Notes: generated by a model not told the origin, from the letters alone. 64,000 nucleotides of DNA from Streptomyces sp. GESEQ-4 (GCF_017948455.1 NZ_JAFFSU010000016.1:62001-126000); one strand, 5' to 3'. Positions 8,640 to 16,459 are shown, numbered from the stretch's first letter. Program-made: numbers and translations.

Positions 8640-9847
8640 GGACGTTCCTTCGGGGTGGGGACCAGGAAAGCGGGGAGCAGGGCGAGGAGTACTGCTGCCC
8701 CGGGCCAGAGGGGGAGGGTGGGGGCGACCAGGGGGACCAGGCCGGGGTGGAGTGCGGCCGGGTCGTGGGTCGCGGCGAGGGTGAGGGCTGCGGCCACGGC
8801 CGCGCCGGACGCGGTGACCAGCCAGGCGTGCGCGCCCCATGGGTCCGGGCGGTAGCGGGTGCGCGGGGAGCGGCGGCCACCGAGGCGGAGTCCGGCGAGG
8901 GCCGCGGCGACTCCGGCGAGCAGGACCGGGAGGCCGTACGTGCCGCCTTCTGCGGTGAGCAGTCCGTACGTTCCCGCGCAGACGCCGAGCAGGCCGCCGA
9001 GGGTGAGGGCGGTGGTCGTACGGCGGACGGCGGGCGGGACGTCGGCGGTACGGCCGTAGCCGCGGGCGTCCATCGCGGCGGCGAGGGCGACGGAGCGCTC
9101 CAACGCGCCCTCCAGCACGGGGAGTCCGACGGTGGCCAGGCCCCGTATGCCCTTGTCGGGGCGGCCACGGAGGCGGCGGGCGGCTCGGCGGCGCTGGACG
9201 TCGGCGATGAGGTTCGGCGCGAAGGTGAGGGCTACGACCACCGCGACGCCCATCTCGTACAGCGCGCCCGGGAGGGACTTGAGGAGGCGGGACGGGTTGG
9301 CGAGGGCGTTCGCCGCGCCTACGCAGATGAGGAGGGTGGCGAGGCGGAGGCCGTCGTAGAGGGCGGCGAGGACGGATTCGGCGGTGACCCGGCCGCCCAG
9401 GCGGATGCCCTGTGCCCAGTCCGGGAGGGGGACTTCGGGGAGGGTGACGAGGGTGTGCGTGCCGGGGATGGGGGAGCCGAGGACGATCGCGAAGACGAGG
9501 CGGATGGCTATGACGGCGAGGGCGAGTTTGACGAAGGCGGTGTAGGAGCGGGCGGTGGGGGTGTTGGCGCGGCAGGTGGCTACGACGTAGGCGGATGTGG
9601 CGATGAGGAGGGTGAGGAGGAGGGGGTTGGTGGTGCGGGTGGCTGCGGTGCCGAGGGAGAGGGACCAGAGCCACCAGGCGCCGGGGTGGAGCTGGGGGCG
9701 GGGGCGGTGCTGGGCGGGGGTGGGTCGCGCGGCCCGGCGCTGACGGGGTGCCGCCTGCGCCCACCCGTGCCGCCCCAGGCGGCACGACTGCCCGCAGGCT
9801 GCGTGGGGCGTGACGCCCGCGGGCTGCGCAGGTTTGCGGCTAGCCAT
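8636..9847 (-). CDS. ECF transporter T component (EcfT/CbiQ family) with repeat-derived N-terminus
   Basis: A 403-residue multi-spanning membrane protein with the EcfT coupling motifs: two charged A-R-x-x-G-type signatures are seen as RRRAARRLRGR and AMDARGYGR. It would connect the ATPases to a substrate-specific S subunit. ATG 9847 overlaps the SCO2322-family stop (9840) by 8 bp and the 3' end overlaps ecfA as ATGA, so translation is coupled through the operon. Residues ~5-45 are an arginine/alanine/proline-rich extension encoded by an inverted-repeat element (9720-9835). Family-like sequence begins at about LHPGAWWLW. Confidence 0.85.
   Translation of the reverse strand: MASRKPAQPAGVTPHAACGQSCRLGRHGWAQAAPRQRRAARPTPAQHRPRPQLHPGAWWLWSLSLGTAATRTTNPLLLTLLIATSAYVVATCRANTPTARSYTAFVKLALAVIAIRLVFAIVLGSPIPGTHTLVTLPEVPLPDWAQGIRLGGRVTAESVLAALYDGLRLATLLICVGAANALANPSRLLKSLPGALYEMGVAVVVALTFAPNLIADVQRRRAARRLRGRPDKGIRGLATVGLPVLEGALERSVALAAAMDARGYGRTADVPPAVRRTTTALTLGGLLGVCAGTYGLLTAEGGTYGLPVLLAGVAAALAGLRLGGRRSPRTRYRPDPWGAHAWLVTASGAAVAAALTLAATHDPAALHPGLVPLVAPTLPLWPGAAVLLALLPAFLVPTPKERP
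9720..9835 (-). repeat. GC-rich repeat element inserted in the 5' end of ecfT
   Basis: It contains a perfect 19-nt hairpin at 9767-9785 (GTGCCGCC, loop CCA, GGCGGCAC) flanked by CTGCCCGCAGGCTGCG and GACGCCCGCGGGCTGCGC, which can also fold. From memory this composition is common as an interspersed element in Streptomyces genomes. Here it is read in frame as the basic N-terminal extension of EcfT. Confidence 0.5.
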
Positions 9848-10487
9848 TCCTGCGCCGCCTTGCCTGCCACACCGCTGCCGCGCCCAGTAGAGCCACCACC
9901 CCCGCGCCCGCGAGCAGTCCTACCGACGGGCCGCCGCCGTCCTTCTTGCCCTCTGTTGTTGTCGGCTTGGAGGCGCTGTTGTTCTGCTCCTTTACCGGCT
10001 CCCCGCATCCCGACTTCGGGTAGCCCGCGATGGCGCAGAGAAGCGCGTTGGTGTTGTAGCGGAGGGGTTTGGCGACCGTGGCGAGGGCCTCTGCGGCGGT
10101 TGCGTCTGGGGAGACCGACGCGCAGGCCGTACGGGGCCGCGGTGGGGTTTCTCCCTTGGGCGCGTCCGTCGTCGTACCGAAGTCGAGGACCAGGGCGATC
10201 CGCTTCTTGCCGTCCCTCGGTGGGGTTTTGGCGCAGATCGAGGCGAAGTCGGCCGTGCTGCGGGGCTTGGTCGCGTCCGCCGAGTCCTCGCTCACCGCGA
10301 AGCGGAAGCCCTGGACGTCGCCGTCGGAGGGGACTGCGGTGGACGGGCCCTGCGTGGCGTATGTCCACGTGTTTGCGTCCCGGTCCCAGAACGACCAGTA
10401 GCGGTAGCCGACGGCTTGCGCCTGCCCGGTGCCGAGCGCCAGGACGAGCGAGGTCAGCAGCAGGGCCGCGGCGCGGCGGAGCCTCAC
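9840..10487 (-). CDS. SCO2322 family surface protein, possible cobalamin-binding beta-domain
   Basis: A 215-residue exported protein. It has a signal peptide (RLRRAAALLLTSLVLALG...AQA), a domain of ~130 residues beginning GYRYWSFWDRD, then a Ser/Thr/Lys linker, a transmembrane helix (VGLLAGAGVVALLGAAAV) and an RRRR tail. It is therefore anchored to the membrane and faces outward. The pattern of an aromatic strand, WTYATQGP, then SDGDVQGFRF resembles the DUF4430/transcobalamin beta-domain; this is my inference. GTG 10487 overlaps the upstream stop as GTGA. Position between the alpha-barrel protein and EcfT, under a cobalamin riboswitch, suggests a role in vitamin B12 capture. Confidence 0.75.
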   Translation of the reverse strand: MRLRRAAALLLTSLVLALGTGQAQAVGYRYWSFWDRDANTWTYATQGPSTAVPSDGDVQGFRFAVSEDSADATKPRSTADFASICAKTPPRDGKKRIALVLDFGTTTDAPKGETPPRPRTACASVSPDATAAEALATVAKPLRYNTNALLCAIAGYPKSGCGEPVKEQNNSASKPTTTEGKKDGGGPSVGLLAGAGVVALLGAAAVWQARRRRNG

Positions 10488-11695
10488 GGCTGCTGCCTCT
10501 TCTTGCGGCCGCTGAGCAGGAAGCCGATGCCGATACCGGCGACGAGGCCGACGCCGACGATCCACCAGACGTCGGAGGAGGAGTCGTCGTCGCTCTTCTC
10601 GGCGGGCGCGGCGGCCTGCTTGGTGGTCTGCGGGGCGGGGCCCGTCGCGTTGAGCTGCTTGAGCAGGTCCGTGCCGCCGAAGTCGCGGGGGTCGGTGCGT
10701 GTGGCGTGGGCGGCGAGGATGAGCTGGGCGTAGGCGGCGGGGCCGTTCTGCTCGGCCCAGGTCGCGGAGTTCTGCTCGAGCCAGGTCAGCGGCTTCTGCG
10801 CCGCCTTCGGTCCGCCCGTCACGGCGAGGGCGACGACCGCGTCCGCGGTGTTGCCGTAGTCGGGCTGGTCCTCGGCACCGGCGAGCGCGGACTTCAGGTA
10901 GCCGTCCTTGGCTACCGTCTCGGCCAGGTAGGACGCGCCGTTGGCGGCGGCCCGGTCCGGGGTGGGGCGGGTGGCGTCGGTGCAGGCGAGGTCCGTGTCG
11001 GCGGCGGTCTTCGCCGACTCCATGCTCATGCCCTTCATGGCGAGCACGGCCGCGGCCGTCGCGTCCGCGTTGGCGGTCAGCTTGCCCTTCTTGTCCGGCT
11101 GGTAGGCGAAGGCGCCGCCGTCGGCGCAGGGCAGGGCCAGTTCGCGCAGGGCGTCGTAGGGGGACTTGCCGTCGGTCGCCGCGGTCTCGGGGTCCTGGCC
11201 GATGGCGTTGAGGGCGCCGATGACGACGGAGGTCGAGTTGGCGTCGCTGGGTCCGCCGGGGGTGTAGCCCCAGCCGCCGTCCTTGTTCTGTACGGACTTC
11301 AGCCACTGTGCCGCCTTCATGGCGACGTCCATGTGGTCGCCGTCACCGGCCAGGGACAGGGCCTGGGCCGCGGCGGCCGTGCTGTTGGTGTCGACCATGA
11401 CCTTGGCGTCGCAGGCCTTGGCGGGTTCGGCGCGGAAGGCCGCGAACGCCCCGTTCCCGCACTGCTGTCCGAGCAGCCAGTCGACGGCCTTGGCCGCGGG
11501 CTTCACGTCCGACTTGATCTGCGCGATCAGGGCCAGCGACTGGCGCCAGACACCGTCGTACGTCGGGTCGGTGCTGCCGTACAGCCCGTCCGGTACCGCC
11601 GCCGACGGGGAGGGGGACGGCGCGGCGACGGCCGGCGTCGCCGCGCCGATCGTGACGAGGGCGGCCAGGACCGCGGCGCTGCGGCGGACGTTCAT
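10484..11695 (-). CDS. membrane-anchored prenyltransferase/squalene-oxidase-repeat protein (intrinsic-factor alpha-domain-like)
   Basis: A 403-residue exported protein with a signal peptide (1-25). The alpha/alpha repeats contain QQCGNGAF, VQNKDGGWGY and repeated DTNSTAAAAQAL / DANSTSVVIGAL / NADATAAAVLAM motifs. After them come a charged linker, a C-terminal helix (VWWIVGVGLVAGIGIGFLL) and a basic tail GRKKRQQP. This is the fold of the alpha-domain of intrinsic factor and transcobalamin. An enzymatic terpene role is unlikely for an exported, anchored protein. It is the first gene after a cobalamin riboswitch and overlaps SCO2322 by 4 bp, so it is probably a surface receptor for a corrinoid feeding the ECF transporter. 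Confidence 0.75.
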   Translation of the reverse strand: MNVRRSAAVLAALVTIGAATPAVAAPSPSPSAAVPDGLYGSTDPTYDGVWRQSLALIAQIKSDVKPAAKAVDWLLGQQCGNGAFAAFRAEPAKACDAKVMVDTNSTAAAAQALSLAGDGDHMDVAMKAAQWLKSVQNKDGGWGYTPGGPSDANSTSVVIGALNAIGQDPETAATDGKSPYDALRELALPCADGGAFAYQPDKKGKLTANADATAAAVLAMKGMSMESAKTAADTDLACTDATRPTPDRAAANGASYLAETVAKDGYLKSALAGAEDQPDYGNTADAVVALAVTGGPKAAQKPLTWLEQNSATWAEQNGPAAYAQLILAAHATRTDPRDFGGTDLLKQLNATGPAPQTTKQAAAPAEKSDDDSSSDVWWIVGVGLVAGIGIGFLLSGRKKRQQP

Positions 11696-11745
11696 GATCG
11701 GCGGGTGCCTCTCTGTGCTGTTTGGTTCGCCGCAGGCGCGCTGCA

Positions 11746-11813
11746 GCCGGTGTCGAGGCGACGATCGTGCTCAGCCCTTCGGGCCTCCGCGCGTTCGTCG
11801 CCTCGACACCGGC
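11746..11813 (-). promoter_or_regulatory. 17-bp leader hairpin, probable riboswitch expression platform
   Basis: GCCGGTGTCGAGGCGAC at 11746-11762 is perfectly complementary to 11797-11813. The hairpin lies between the cobalamin aptamer and the ATG at 11695 on the minus-strand transcript. It lacks a U tract, as many Streptomyces terminators do, so it could act as terminator or anti-terminator. Confidence 0.6.
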
Positions 11814-11879
11814 GCGCGCCAGCGGCTCTCCCTGCGGGGAGCCGGGCAGCACACGGGACACCCCGGGCGGCTCGGCTCC

Positions 11880-12075
11880 GTATACCTCGACGGTGCCGTG
11901 CACCGGCCGGTTGCCGGTACACCTGAGCCGGTCACGATCCGCGCGGGGCAGTCCGGCTCACCGGCCTTCGACGACCGGTTCACGGTTGCGGGTCAGCGCC
12001 GGATTCGCACCGGCTTCCCCCCGTACGGGTGTGATGACGACCTGCCCACTCTACCGGCCCGTATTCGAACGGCTG
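11880..12075 (-). ncRNA. cobalamin riboswitch
   Basis: Read on the minus strand, the core contains GGGGGAAGCCGGTGCGAATC followed by CGGCGCTGACCCGCAACCGT (12018 down to ~11982) and then GAGCCGGACTGCCCC (11959-11942). These correspond to the conserved core and 3' arm of the cobalamin (B12-box) aptamer. It accounts for the otherwise non-coding 490-bp gap in front of the surface-protein/ECF operon, which it should shut off when adenosylcobalamin is abundant. The exact ends are approximate. Confidence 0.88.
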
Positions 12076-12127
12076 AGGGGTGGCCAAGCGCTCCGCGGGA
12101 CATGCGGTTCGCCTGCGGGCCGGTGGG

Positions 12128-12155
12128 GGCTGGTCGCGCAGTTCCCCGCGCCCCT
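12128..12155 (+). repeat. dispersed Streptomyces repeat, copy 4
   Basis: Same core as at 6651. It is followed by ATGGGGCGCG, so GCGCCCCTATGGGGCGC (12147-12163) can form a hairpin just 24 bp before the phosphotransferase ATG. Confidence 0.85.
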
Positions 12156-12186
12156 ATGGGGCGCGCTTCCGCTTAGCCTCTTGCCC

Positions 12187-12849
12187 ATGCAGCCACCGGG
12201 GAGACTGATCGGCTCCGGCCGGGACGCCGATGTGTACGAGATCGACGCGGCGTGGGTCCTGCGCCGCAGCCGGCAGGGATGGGGGGACCAGGCCGCCGAG
12301 GGTGTCGTGATGGAGCATGTGCGCGCGTACGGCTACCCGGTCCCGCGCGTGCGGCTGTCCGACTCCTCACGGACCGACCTGGTGATGGAACGCATGTCGG
12401 GCCCGACGATGCTGGAGGCGCTCGTCGCCGGTTCGCTGGGTCCGCAGGAGGGCGGCGCCATCCTCGCCCGCCTCCTCCGCGACCTGCACACCATCCCCGC
12501 CCGCCGCTCCGGCACGGCCCGCATCCTCCACCTGGACCTGCACCCCGAGAACGTCATCCTCACCGCCGACGGCCCCCGAGTGATCGACTGGACCAACACG
12601 GAGGAGGGCGACCCGGCCCTGGACTGGGCCCTCTCGTCGATGATCCTCGCCCAGGTCGCCGTCACCGACACCCCCCTCGCCGCCCCCGCCACCACCCTGC
12701 TCACGAACCTCCTCGCCGACCCCTCCCACCTCACGGAGGACGCGCTGACAGAGGCCCGGCGACGGCGCGCGGCCAACCCGACGATGAGCCGGACAGAGGT
12801 CGAACTCCTCAGCACGGCGGAAGAATTGATCCGGTCGCTCATGCCCTAG
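12187..12849 (+). CDS. aminoglycoside phosphotransferase-family small-molecule kinase
   Basis: A compact 220-residue kinase-like protein. It has a GSGRDADVYEI nucleotide loop at residues ~9-19, a VLRR lysine-region equivalent with arginine in place of the usual lysine, a catalytic HLDLHPENVIL loop (residues ~118-128) and a metal-binding VIDWTN. The C-terminal lobe is short. It could phosphorylate an alcohol or sugar, but no substrate can be named. The 3' end overlaps the convergent NTF2-like gene by 11 bp. ATG 12187 is the only start that leaves an intact glycine loop. Confidence 0.8.
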   Translation: MQPPGRLIGSGRDADVYEIDAAWVLRRSRQGWGDQAAEGVVMEHVRAYGYPVPRVRLSDSSRTDLVMERMSGPTMLEALVAGSLGPQEGGAILARLLRDLHTIPARRSGTARILHLDLHPENVILTADGPRVIDWTNTEEGDPALDWALSSMILAQVAVTDTPLAAPATTLLTNLLADPSHLTEDALTEARRRRAANPTMSRTEVELLSTAEELIRSLMP

Positions 12850-13282
12850 GCGTCGGCCCGGCGAAGGCGAGGAAGAGCGTCCGGGACGTCAGCAGCCAGG
12901 TGCCTTCGGCGGACCTGCGGAAGGCGTCTTCGTAGTGGCCGACCTGGACCGGGGGACCCGCCGGTGCCATTCCGCCCTGGTGGCCGTCGATGCGGTGGGT
13001 GGTGAAGTAGGAGGTCGCGGTCGCCGTATCCGGGGACGTCACCGTCACCAGGACGTTGGTCATCAGGCGCCGGGACAGCCGGTCGGCAGGGCGGGAGCCG
13101 AAGTACTCCCGCAACGCGTCCCGCCCCTCGATCACCCGCTCGCCCTCCGGCCACTCCCACCTGCCGTCCTCGGTGAACAGGTCGGCGACGGACGACGGTT
13201 CACCGAGGTCGAGGCGGTGGACGAAGTCGATGATCAGGCGTTCACAGGCGCGCTCGGCGGCCAGAAGGTCATCCATGGTCAT
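12839..13282 (-). CDS. NTF2-like (SnoaL_4) family protein
   Basis: A 147-residue protein with the NTF2-fold pattern: the helix MDDLLAAERACERLIIDFVHRLDLGE, VADLFTEDGRWEW, a central helix IEGRDALREYFG, and a strand-rich C-terminus (ATSYFTTHRI, VQVGHYEDAFRR, WLLTSRTLFLAF). Relatives include dehydratases and ring-hydroxylating dioxygenase beta-like proteins. The specific role is unknown. Two ATGs are possible (13282 and 13276). No strong ribosome-binding site is seen. Confidence 0.75.
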   Translation of the reverse strand: MTMDDLLAAERACERLIIDFVHRLDLGEPSSVADLFTEDGRWEWPEGERVIEGRDALREYFGSRPADRLSRRLMTNVLVTVTSPDTATATSYFTTHRIDGHQGGMAPAGPPVQVGHYEDAFRRSAEGTWLLTSRTLFLAFAGPTPRA

Positions 13283-13310
13283 GAATTAAACCCACCCGCA
13301 CGCCGGCAGA

Positions 13311-14339
13311 TCACACGGCCACATACGCCACCGGATCCGTCCCCGTCACCGCCTCCGCCCGCCCCAGTTTCACCAGGCGGCGCAGATGGGCCTCGGCCTC
13401 CGACACGGCGATGTTCCTTGATCCGTACGGGATTTGGTCCCAGGGGCGGTTCCACTCCATGCGTACGGCGAGTTGCCAGGGGGTGAGGGGTTCGGCGAGG
13501 AGGGTGAGGAGGCTGGTGAGGCGGTCCTCGTGGTGGGTGAGCAACTCCCGTACGCGGGCGGGTGCGTCGGTGAAGGTGTGCTGGTGGGCGGGGAGGACCT
13601 CGGCGGGGGCCAGGCGGCCTACGCGTTCGAGGGAGTCGAGGTAGTCGCCGAGGGGGTCGGTGACGGTGGCGTCCTCGGGGTCCTCGTACAGGCCGATGTG
13701 CGGGGTGATCTCGGGGAGCAGGTGGTCGCCGGAGAACAGGCGTCCGTGGCCCGGGAGTTGGGAGGGGTGCTCCTCCTCCAGGTGCAGGCAGACGTGGCCC
13801 GGTGTGTGGCCCGGGGTCCAGATCGCGCGCAGACGGCGGCCCGGGAGGTCGAGGAGTTCGCCGGGGACGATCTCGCGGTCGGGCAGGGCGGGGGAGAGGC
13901 CGGGGACGCCGGAGCGGAGGCGGGGGGAGCGCAGGGGCGCGATGTGTTCCTCGGGGGCGCCGACCGCGGTGAGCTTGCCGGTCATGTACGAGGCCCAGCG
14001 CCCGGGGCCGGTCGAGCGGGCCCGTCGTACGAGCGCCGTGTCCGCCTCGTGCATCGCGATCCACGCGCCCGACGCCTCGCGGACCTTGGCGGACAGGCCG
14101 TGGTGGTCGGGGTGGTGATGGGTGATGACCACGCCGTGGATGCCGGCGGGTGACGTCCCGCAGGCCGCGAGCCCGTCGGCGAGGGTGTCCCAGGACGTCG
14201 GGTCGTCCCAGCCGGTGTCGATCAGGACCGGTCCGCGGTCGGTGTCGACGACGTACACGAGCGTGTGCCCGAGGGGGTTGTCGGGGATGGGGACCTGGAT
14301 CGACCGCACGCCACCGCCGTGATCGGACACCTGCGCCAT
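13311..14339 (-). CDS. MBL-fold metallo-hydrolase
   Basis: A 342-residue metallo-beta-lactamase-fold protein. The zinc motif THHHPDHHG (HxHxDH), the downstream H in WTPGHTPGHVCLHLE and D in LFSGDHLLP are all present, followed by a C-terminal winged-helix-like extension with PAHQHTF. This layout fits glyoxalase-II/LACTB2-like hydrolases of thioesters or lactones. The start at 14339 has GGGGGAG just upstream; 14351 is an alternative. A -10 (TATAGT, 14372-14367) and a KstR-like site (14375-14388) lie upstream. The gene diverges from the aldehyde dehydrogenase operon and probably shares its control. Confidence 0.85.
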   Translation of the reverse strand: MAQVSDHGGGVRSIQVPIPDNPLGHTLVYVVDTDRGPVLIDTGWDDPTSWDTLADGLAACGTSPAGIHGVVITHHHPDHHGLSAKVREASGAWIAMHEADTALVRRARSTGPGRWASYMTGKLTAVGAPEEHIAPLRSPRLRSGVPGLSPALPDREIVPGELLDLPGRRLRAIWTPGHTPGHVCLHLEEEHPSQLPGHGRLFSGDHLLPEITPHIGLYEDPEDATVTDPLGDYLDSLERVGRLAPAEVLPAHQHTFTDAPARVRELLTHHEDRLTSLLTLLAEPLTPWQLAVRMEWNRPWDQIPYGSRNIAVSEAEAHLRRLVKLGRAEAVTGTDPVAYVAV

Positions 14340-14374
14340 GAGCTCCCCCATCGCCGTCTCCGGGCCACTATAAC

Positions 14375-14388
14375 TAGAACGAGTTCCG
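14375..14388 (-). promoter_or_regulatory. KstR-type operator (one mismatch) upstream of the MBL hydrolase
   Basis: On the minus strand it reads CGGAACTCGTTCTA, against the mycobacterial KstR consensus TNNAACNNGTTNNA; only the first base differs. It abuts the -10 box of the MBL gene, a position suited to repression. Confidence 0.5.
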
Positions 14389-14445
14389 AAGGTAGCCCGA
14401 GTCATCCGTCCCGGTGGTGTGAGATCCGTGGACTCCTCGGAATGG

Positions 14446-14459
14446 AACTGGTATCAGTT
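14446..14459. promoter_or_regulatory. AACTG-N4-CAGTT palindrome upstream of the aldehyde dehydrogenase
   Basis: AACTGGTATCAGTT is a perfect 5+5 inverted repeat. It lies between the KstR-like site and the CTGAY-N5-GTCAG site in the MBL/ALDH intergenic region. The regulator is unknown. Confidence 0.4.
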
Positions 14460-14464
14460 TCGTA

Positions 14465-14481
14465 TCTGATGAACCGTCAGA
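14465..14481. promoter_or_regulatory. CTGAY-N5-GTCAG palindrome, site A (ALDH operon)
   Basis: TCTGATGAACCGTCAGA, 40 bp upstream of the ALDH ATG. It shares arms with sites at 33307, 37925 and 41677. Confidence 0.6.
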
Positions 14482-14520
14482 AGCGTTAGCGTCAGAGTCA
14501 GCTCGCGGGAGGCGTCGGCC

Positions 14521-15978
14521 ATGACCGAGCTCGTGGAACACGGACAGCTGTTCATCGGCGGGGAGTTGACCGACCCCCTCGGCAAGGACGTCATCGAGGT
14601 GATCTCGCCGCATACGGAAGAGGTCATCGGACGCGTGCCGCACGCGTCGCCGGCGGACGTGGACCGGGCCGTCGCGGTCGCGCGCACCGCGTTCGACGAG
14701 GGGCCCTGGCCGCGGATGTCGCTGGACGAGCGGATCGCGGTGGTCACCCGGATCAAGGACGCGATCGCCGTACGGCACGAGGAGATCGCCCGCGTGATCT
14801 CCTCCGAGAACGGATCGCCGTACTCCTGGAGCGTCCTCGCGCAGGCGCTCGGCGCGATGATGGTCTGGGACGCGGCGATCACGGTCGCGCGGGACTATGT
14901 GTACGAGGAGACGCGCACCGGCGTGCTCGGCCGGATCCTCGTGCGCCGCGAGCCGGTCGGAGTCGTCGCGGCCGTCGTCCCCTGGAACGTCCCGCAGTTC
15001 GTCGCCGCCGCCAAGCTCGCGCCCGCGCTGCTCACCGGCTGCACGGTCGTGCTCAAGCCGTCGCCCGAGTCGCCGCTGGACGCGTACATCCTCGGCGAGA
15101 TCGCGAAGGAGGCCGGGCTGCCGGAGGGTGTGCTGTCGATCCTGCCGGCCGACCGCGAGGTCAGCGAGTACCTGGTCGGGCACCCCGGCGTCGACAAGGT
15201 CGCCTTCACCGGCTCGGTCGCCGCGGGCAAGCGCGTGATGGAGGTGGCCGCCCGCAACCTCACCCGCGTGACGCTGGAGCTGGGCGGCAAGTCGGCGGCG
15301 GTCGTGCTGCCGGACGCGGACGTCGAGACGACGGTCGCCGGGATCGTCCCCGCCGCCTGGATGAACAACGGACAGGCCTGCGTCGCCCAGTCCCGCATCC
15401 TGCTGCCGCGCTCCCGCTACGACGAGTTCGCCGAGGCCCTCGCCGCCGCCGCGGGCGCGCTGGTGGTCGGCGACCCGCTGGACACGGCCACCCAGGTCGG
15501 CCCGCTGGTGGCGAAGCGCCAGCAGCAGCGCAACCTCGACTACATCCGCATCGGCCAGGAGGAGGGCGCCAAGATCCTCACGGGCGGCGGGCGTCCGGCG
15601 GGCCTGGAGCGCGGCTGGTACGTCGAGCCGACGCTCTTCGGCGACGTCGACAACTCGATGCGGATCGCCCGGGAGGAGATCTTCGGGCCCGTGATCTGCC
15701 TGCTCCCCTACGGCGACGAGGACGAGGCCCTGAAGATCGCGAACGACTCCGACTACGGGCTGTCCGGCAGCGTCTGGACGGCGGACGTCGAGCACGGCAT
15801 CGAGGTCGCGCGTCAGGTCCGTACCGGCACGTACTCGGTGAACACCTTCAGCCTCGACATGCTGGGCCCGTTCGGCGGCTACAAGAACAGCGGGCTGGGC
15901 CGGGAGTTCGGGCCGGAGGGCTACGGCGAGTACCTCGAACACAAGATGATCCATCTCCCGGCGGGCTGGGAGGCGTAG
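14521..15978 (+). CDS. aldehyde dehydrogenase (NAD(P)+-dependent)
   Basis: A 485-residue member of the ALDH superfamily. It has the nucleotide-binding FTGSVAAGK, the catalytic glutamate in ELGGKSA and the catalytic cysteine in NNGQACVAQSR (near residue 285), plus EEIFGPV and a C-terminal FGGYKNSGLGREFG. It oxidises an aldehyde to the acid; the substrate is not known. The closest type I recall is the actinobacterial lipid/steroid-associated group. The ribosome-binding site GGGAGG is 8 bp before ATG 14521. A ferredoxin gene follows after 4 bp, so the two form an operon, controlled by palindromes at 14446 and 14465. Confidence 0.92.
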   Translation: MTELVEHGQLFIGGELTDPLGKDVIEVISPHTEEVIGRVPHASPADVDRAVAVARTAFDEGPWPRMSLDERIAVVTRIKDAIAVRHEEIARVISSENGSPYSWSVLAQALGAMMVWDAAITVARDYVYEETRTGVLGRILVRREPVGVVAAVVPWNVPQFVAAAKLAPALLTGCTVVLKPSPESPLDAYILGEIAKEAGLPEGVLSILPADREVSEYLVGHPGVDKVAFTGSVAAGKRVMEVAARNLTRVTLELGGKSAAVVLPDADVETTVAGIVPAAWMNNGQACVAQSRILLPRSRYDEFAEALAAAAGALVVGDPLDTATQVGPLVAKRQQQRNLDYIRIGQEEGAKILTGGGRPAGLERGWYVEPTLFGDVDNSMRIAREEIFGPVICLLPYGDEDEALKIANDSDYGLSGSVWTADVEHGIEVARQVRTGTYSVNTFSLDMLGPFGGYKNSGLGREFGPEGYGEYLEHKMIHLPAGWEA

Positions 15979-15982
15979 CGCC

Positions 15983-16216
15983 ATGGGCGACCGCTGGCAG
16001 GTCGAGGTCGACCGCTCCATCTGCATCGGCTCCGCCCAGTGCCTCCACCACGCCCCGGACGGCTTCCGCCTCGACTCCGGACGGCAGTCCCACCCCGTCG
16101 AACCCGAGACGGACGCCAACGAACAGATCCTGGAGGCGGCGGAGGGCTGCCCGGTGGAGGCCATCATGATCACCCTGCTGGGGAGCGGCGAGCCGGTGTT
16201 CCCGCCGGAGGATTAG
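15983..16216 (+). CDS. 3Fe-4S ferredoxin
   Basis: A 77-residue acidic ferredoxin with the single-cluster pattern C-x5-C (CIGSAQC) followed far downstream by GCPVEAI. The middle position of the usual CxxCxxC is filled by another residue, as in [3Fe-4S] ferredoxins that feed cytochrome P450s. No P450 gene lies beside it, so the electron acceptor is probably encoded elsewhere. It is translated directly after the aldehyde dehydrogenase. Confidence 0.88.
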   Translation: MGDRWQVEVDRSICIGSAQCLHHAPDGFRLDSGRQSHPVEPETDANEQILEAAEGCPVEAIMITLLGSGEPVFPPED

Positions 16217-16277
16217 CCGGAAAATTTCCATTTCGGGGGTTGCATCGCCCCTTGAGGGTTTTATCCTAGTAATAGGC

Positions 16278-16459
16278 CTACGGGACGAGTGAGGGAGTCC
16301 AACCGAAGTAGCCGACTCTGGCGGAAGGCGGAAGTCTCCGCCGTTGCCGACGTCGACGGTCGGGCTGAGAGGCCGGAAGGTCGTAGTAGTGGGACGACCG
16401 GAAGGCGACCCCCAGTCACCTGATCCGGGTCATACCGGCGAAGGGAACCCGTCTCGTAG
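16278..16459 (+). ncRNA. TPP (thiamine pyrophosphate) riboswitch
   Basis: All key parts of the THI element are present on the plus strand. P1 pairs CTACGGGACGAG (16278-16289) with CCCGTCTCGTAG (16448-16459), 11 of 12 pairs including one G-U. P2 pairs AGTCC (16296-16300) with GGGCT (16362-16366), and the conserved CTGAGA follows at 16365-16370. The P4/P5 arm reads ACCTGATCCGGGTCATACC then GGCGAAGGGAA (16418-16447). The stem between the P2 strands is unusually long (~60 nt). The first gene downstream is ramC, not a thiamine gene. Confidence 0.88.

Noticed and set aside
8747..11926. A 1059-codon plus-strand frame
   Set aside because: It is antisense to four well-supported minus-strand genes and the riboswitch, and its Gly/Arg/Glu-rich composition is typical of GC-rich shadow frames.
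16278..16459. The structured region as a tRNA or T-box
   Set aside because: There is no anticodon arm or T-box bulge; the THI-element sequence blocks and P1 pairing fit a TPP riboswitch.
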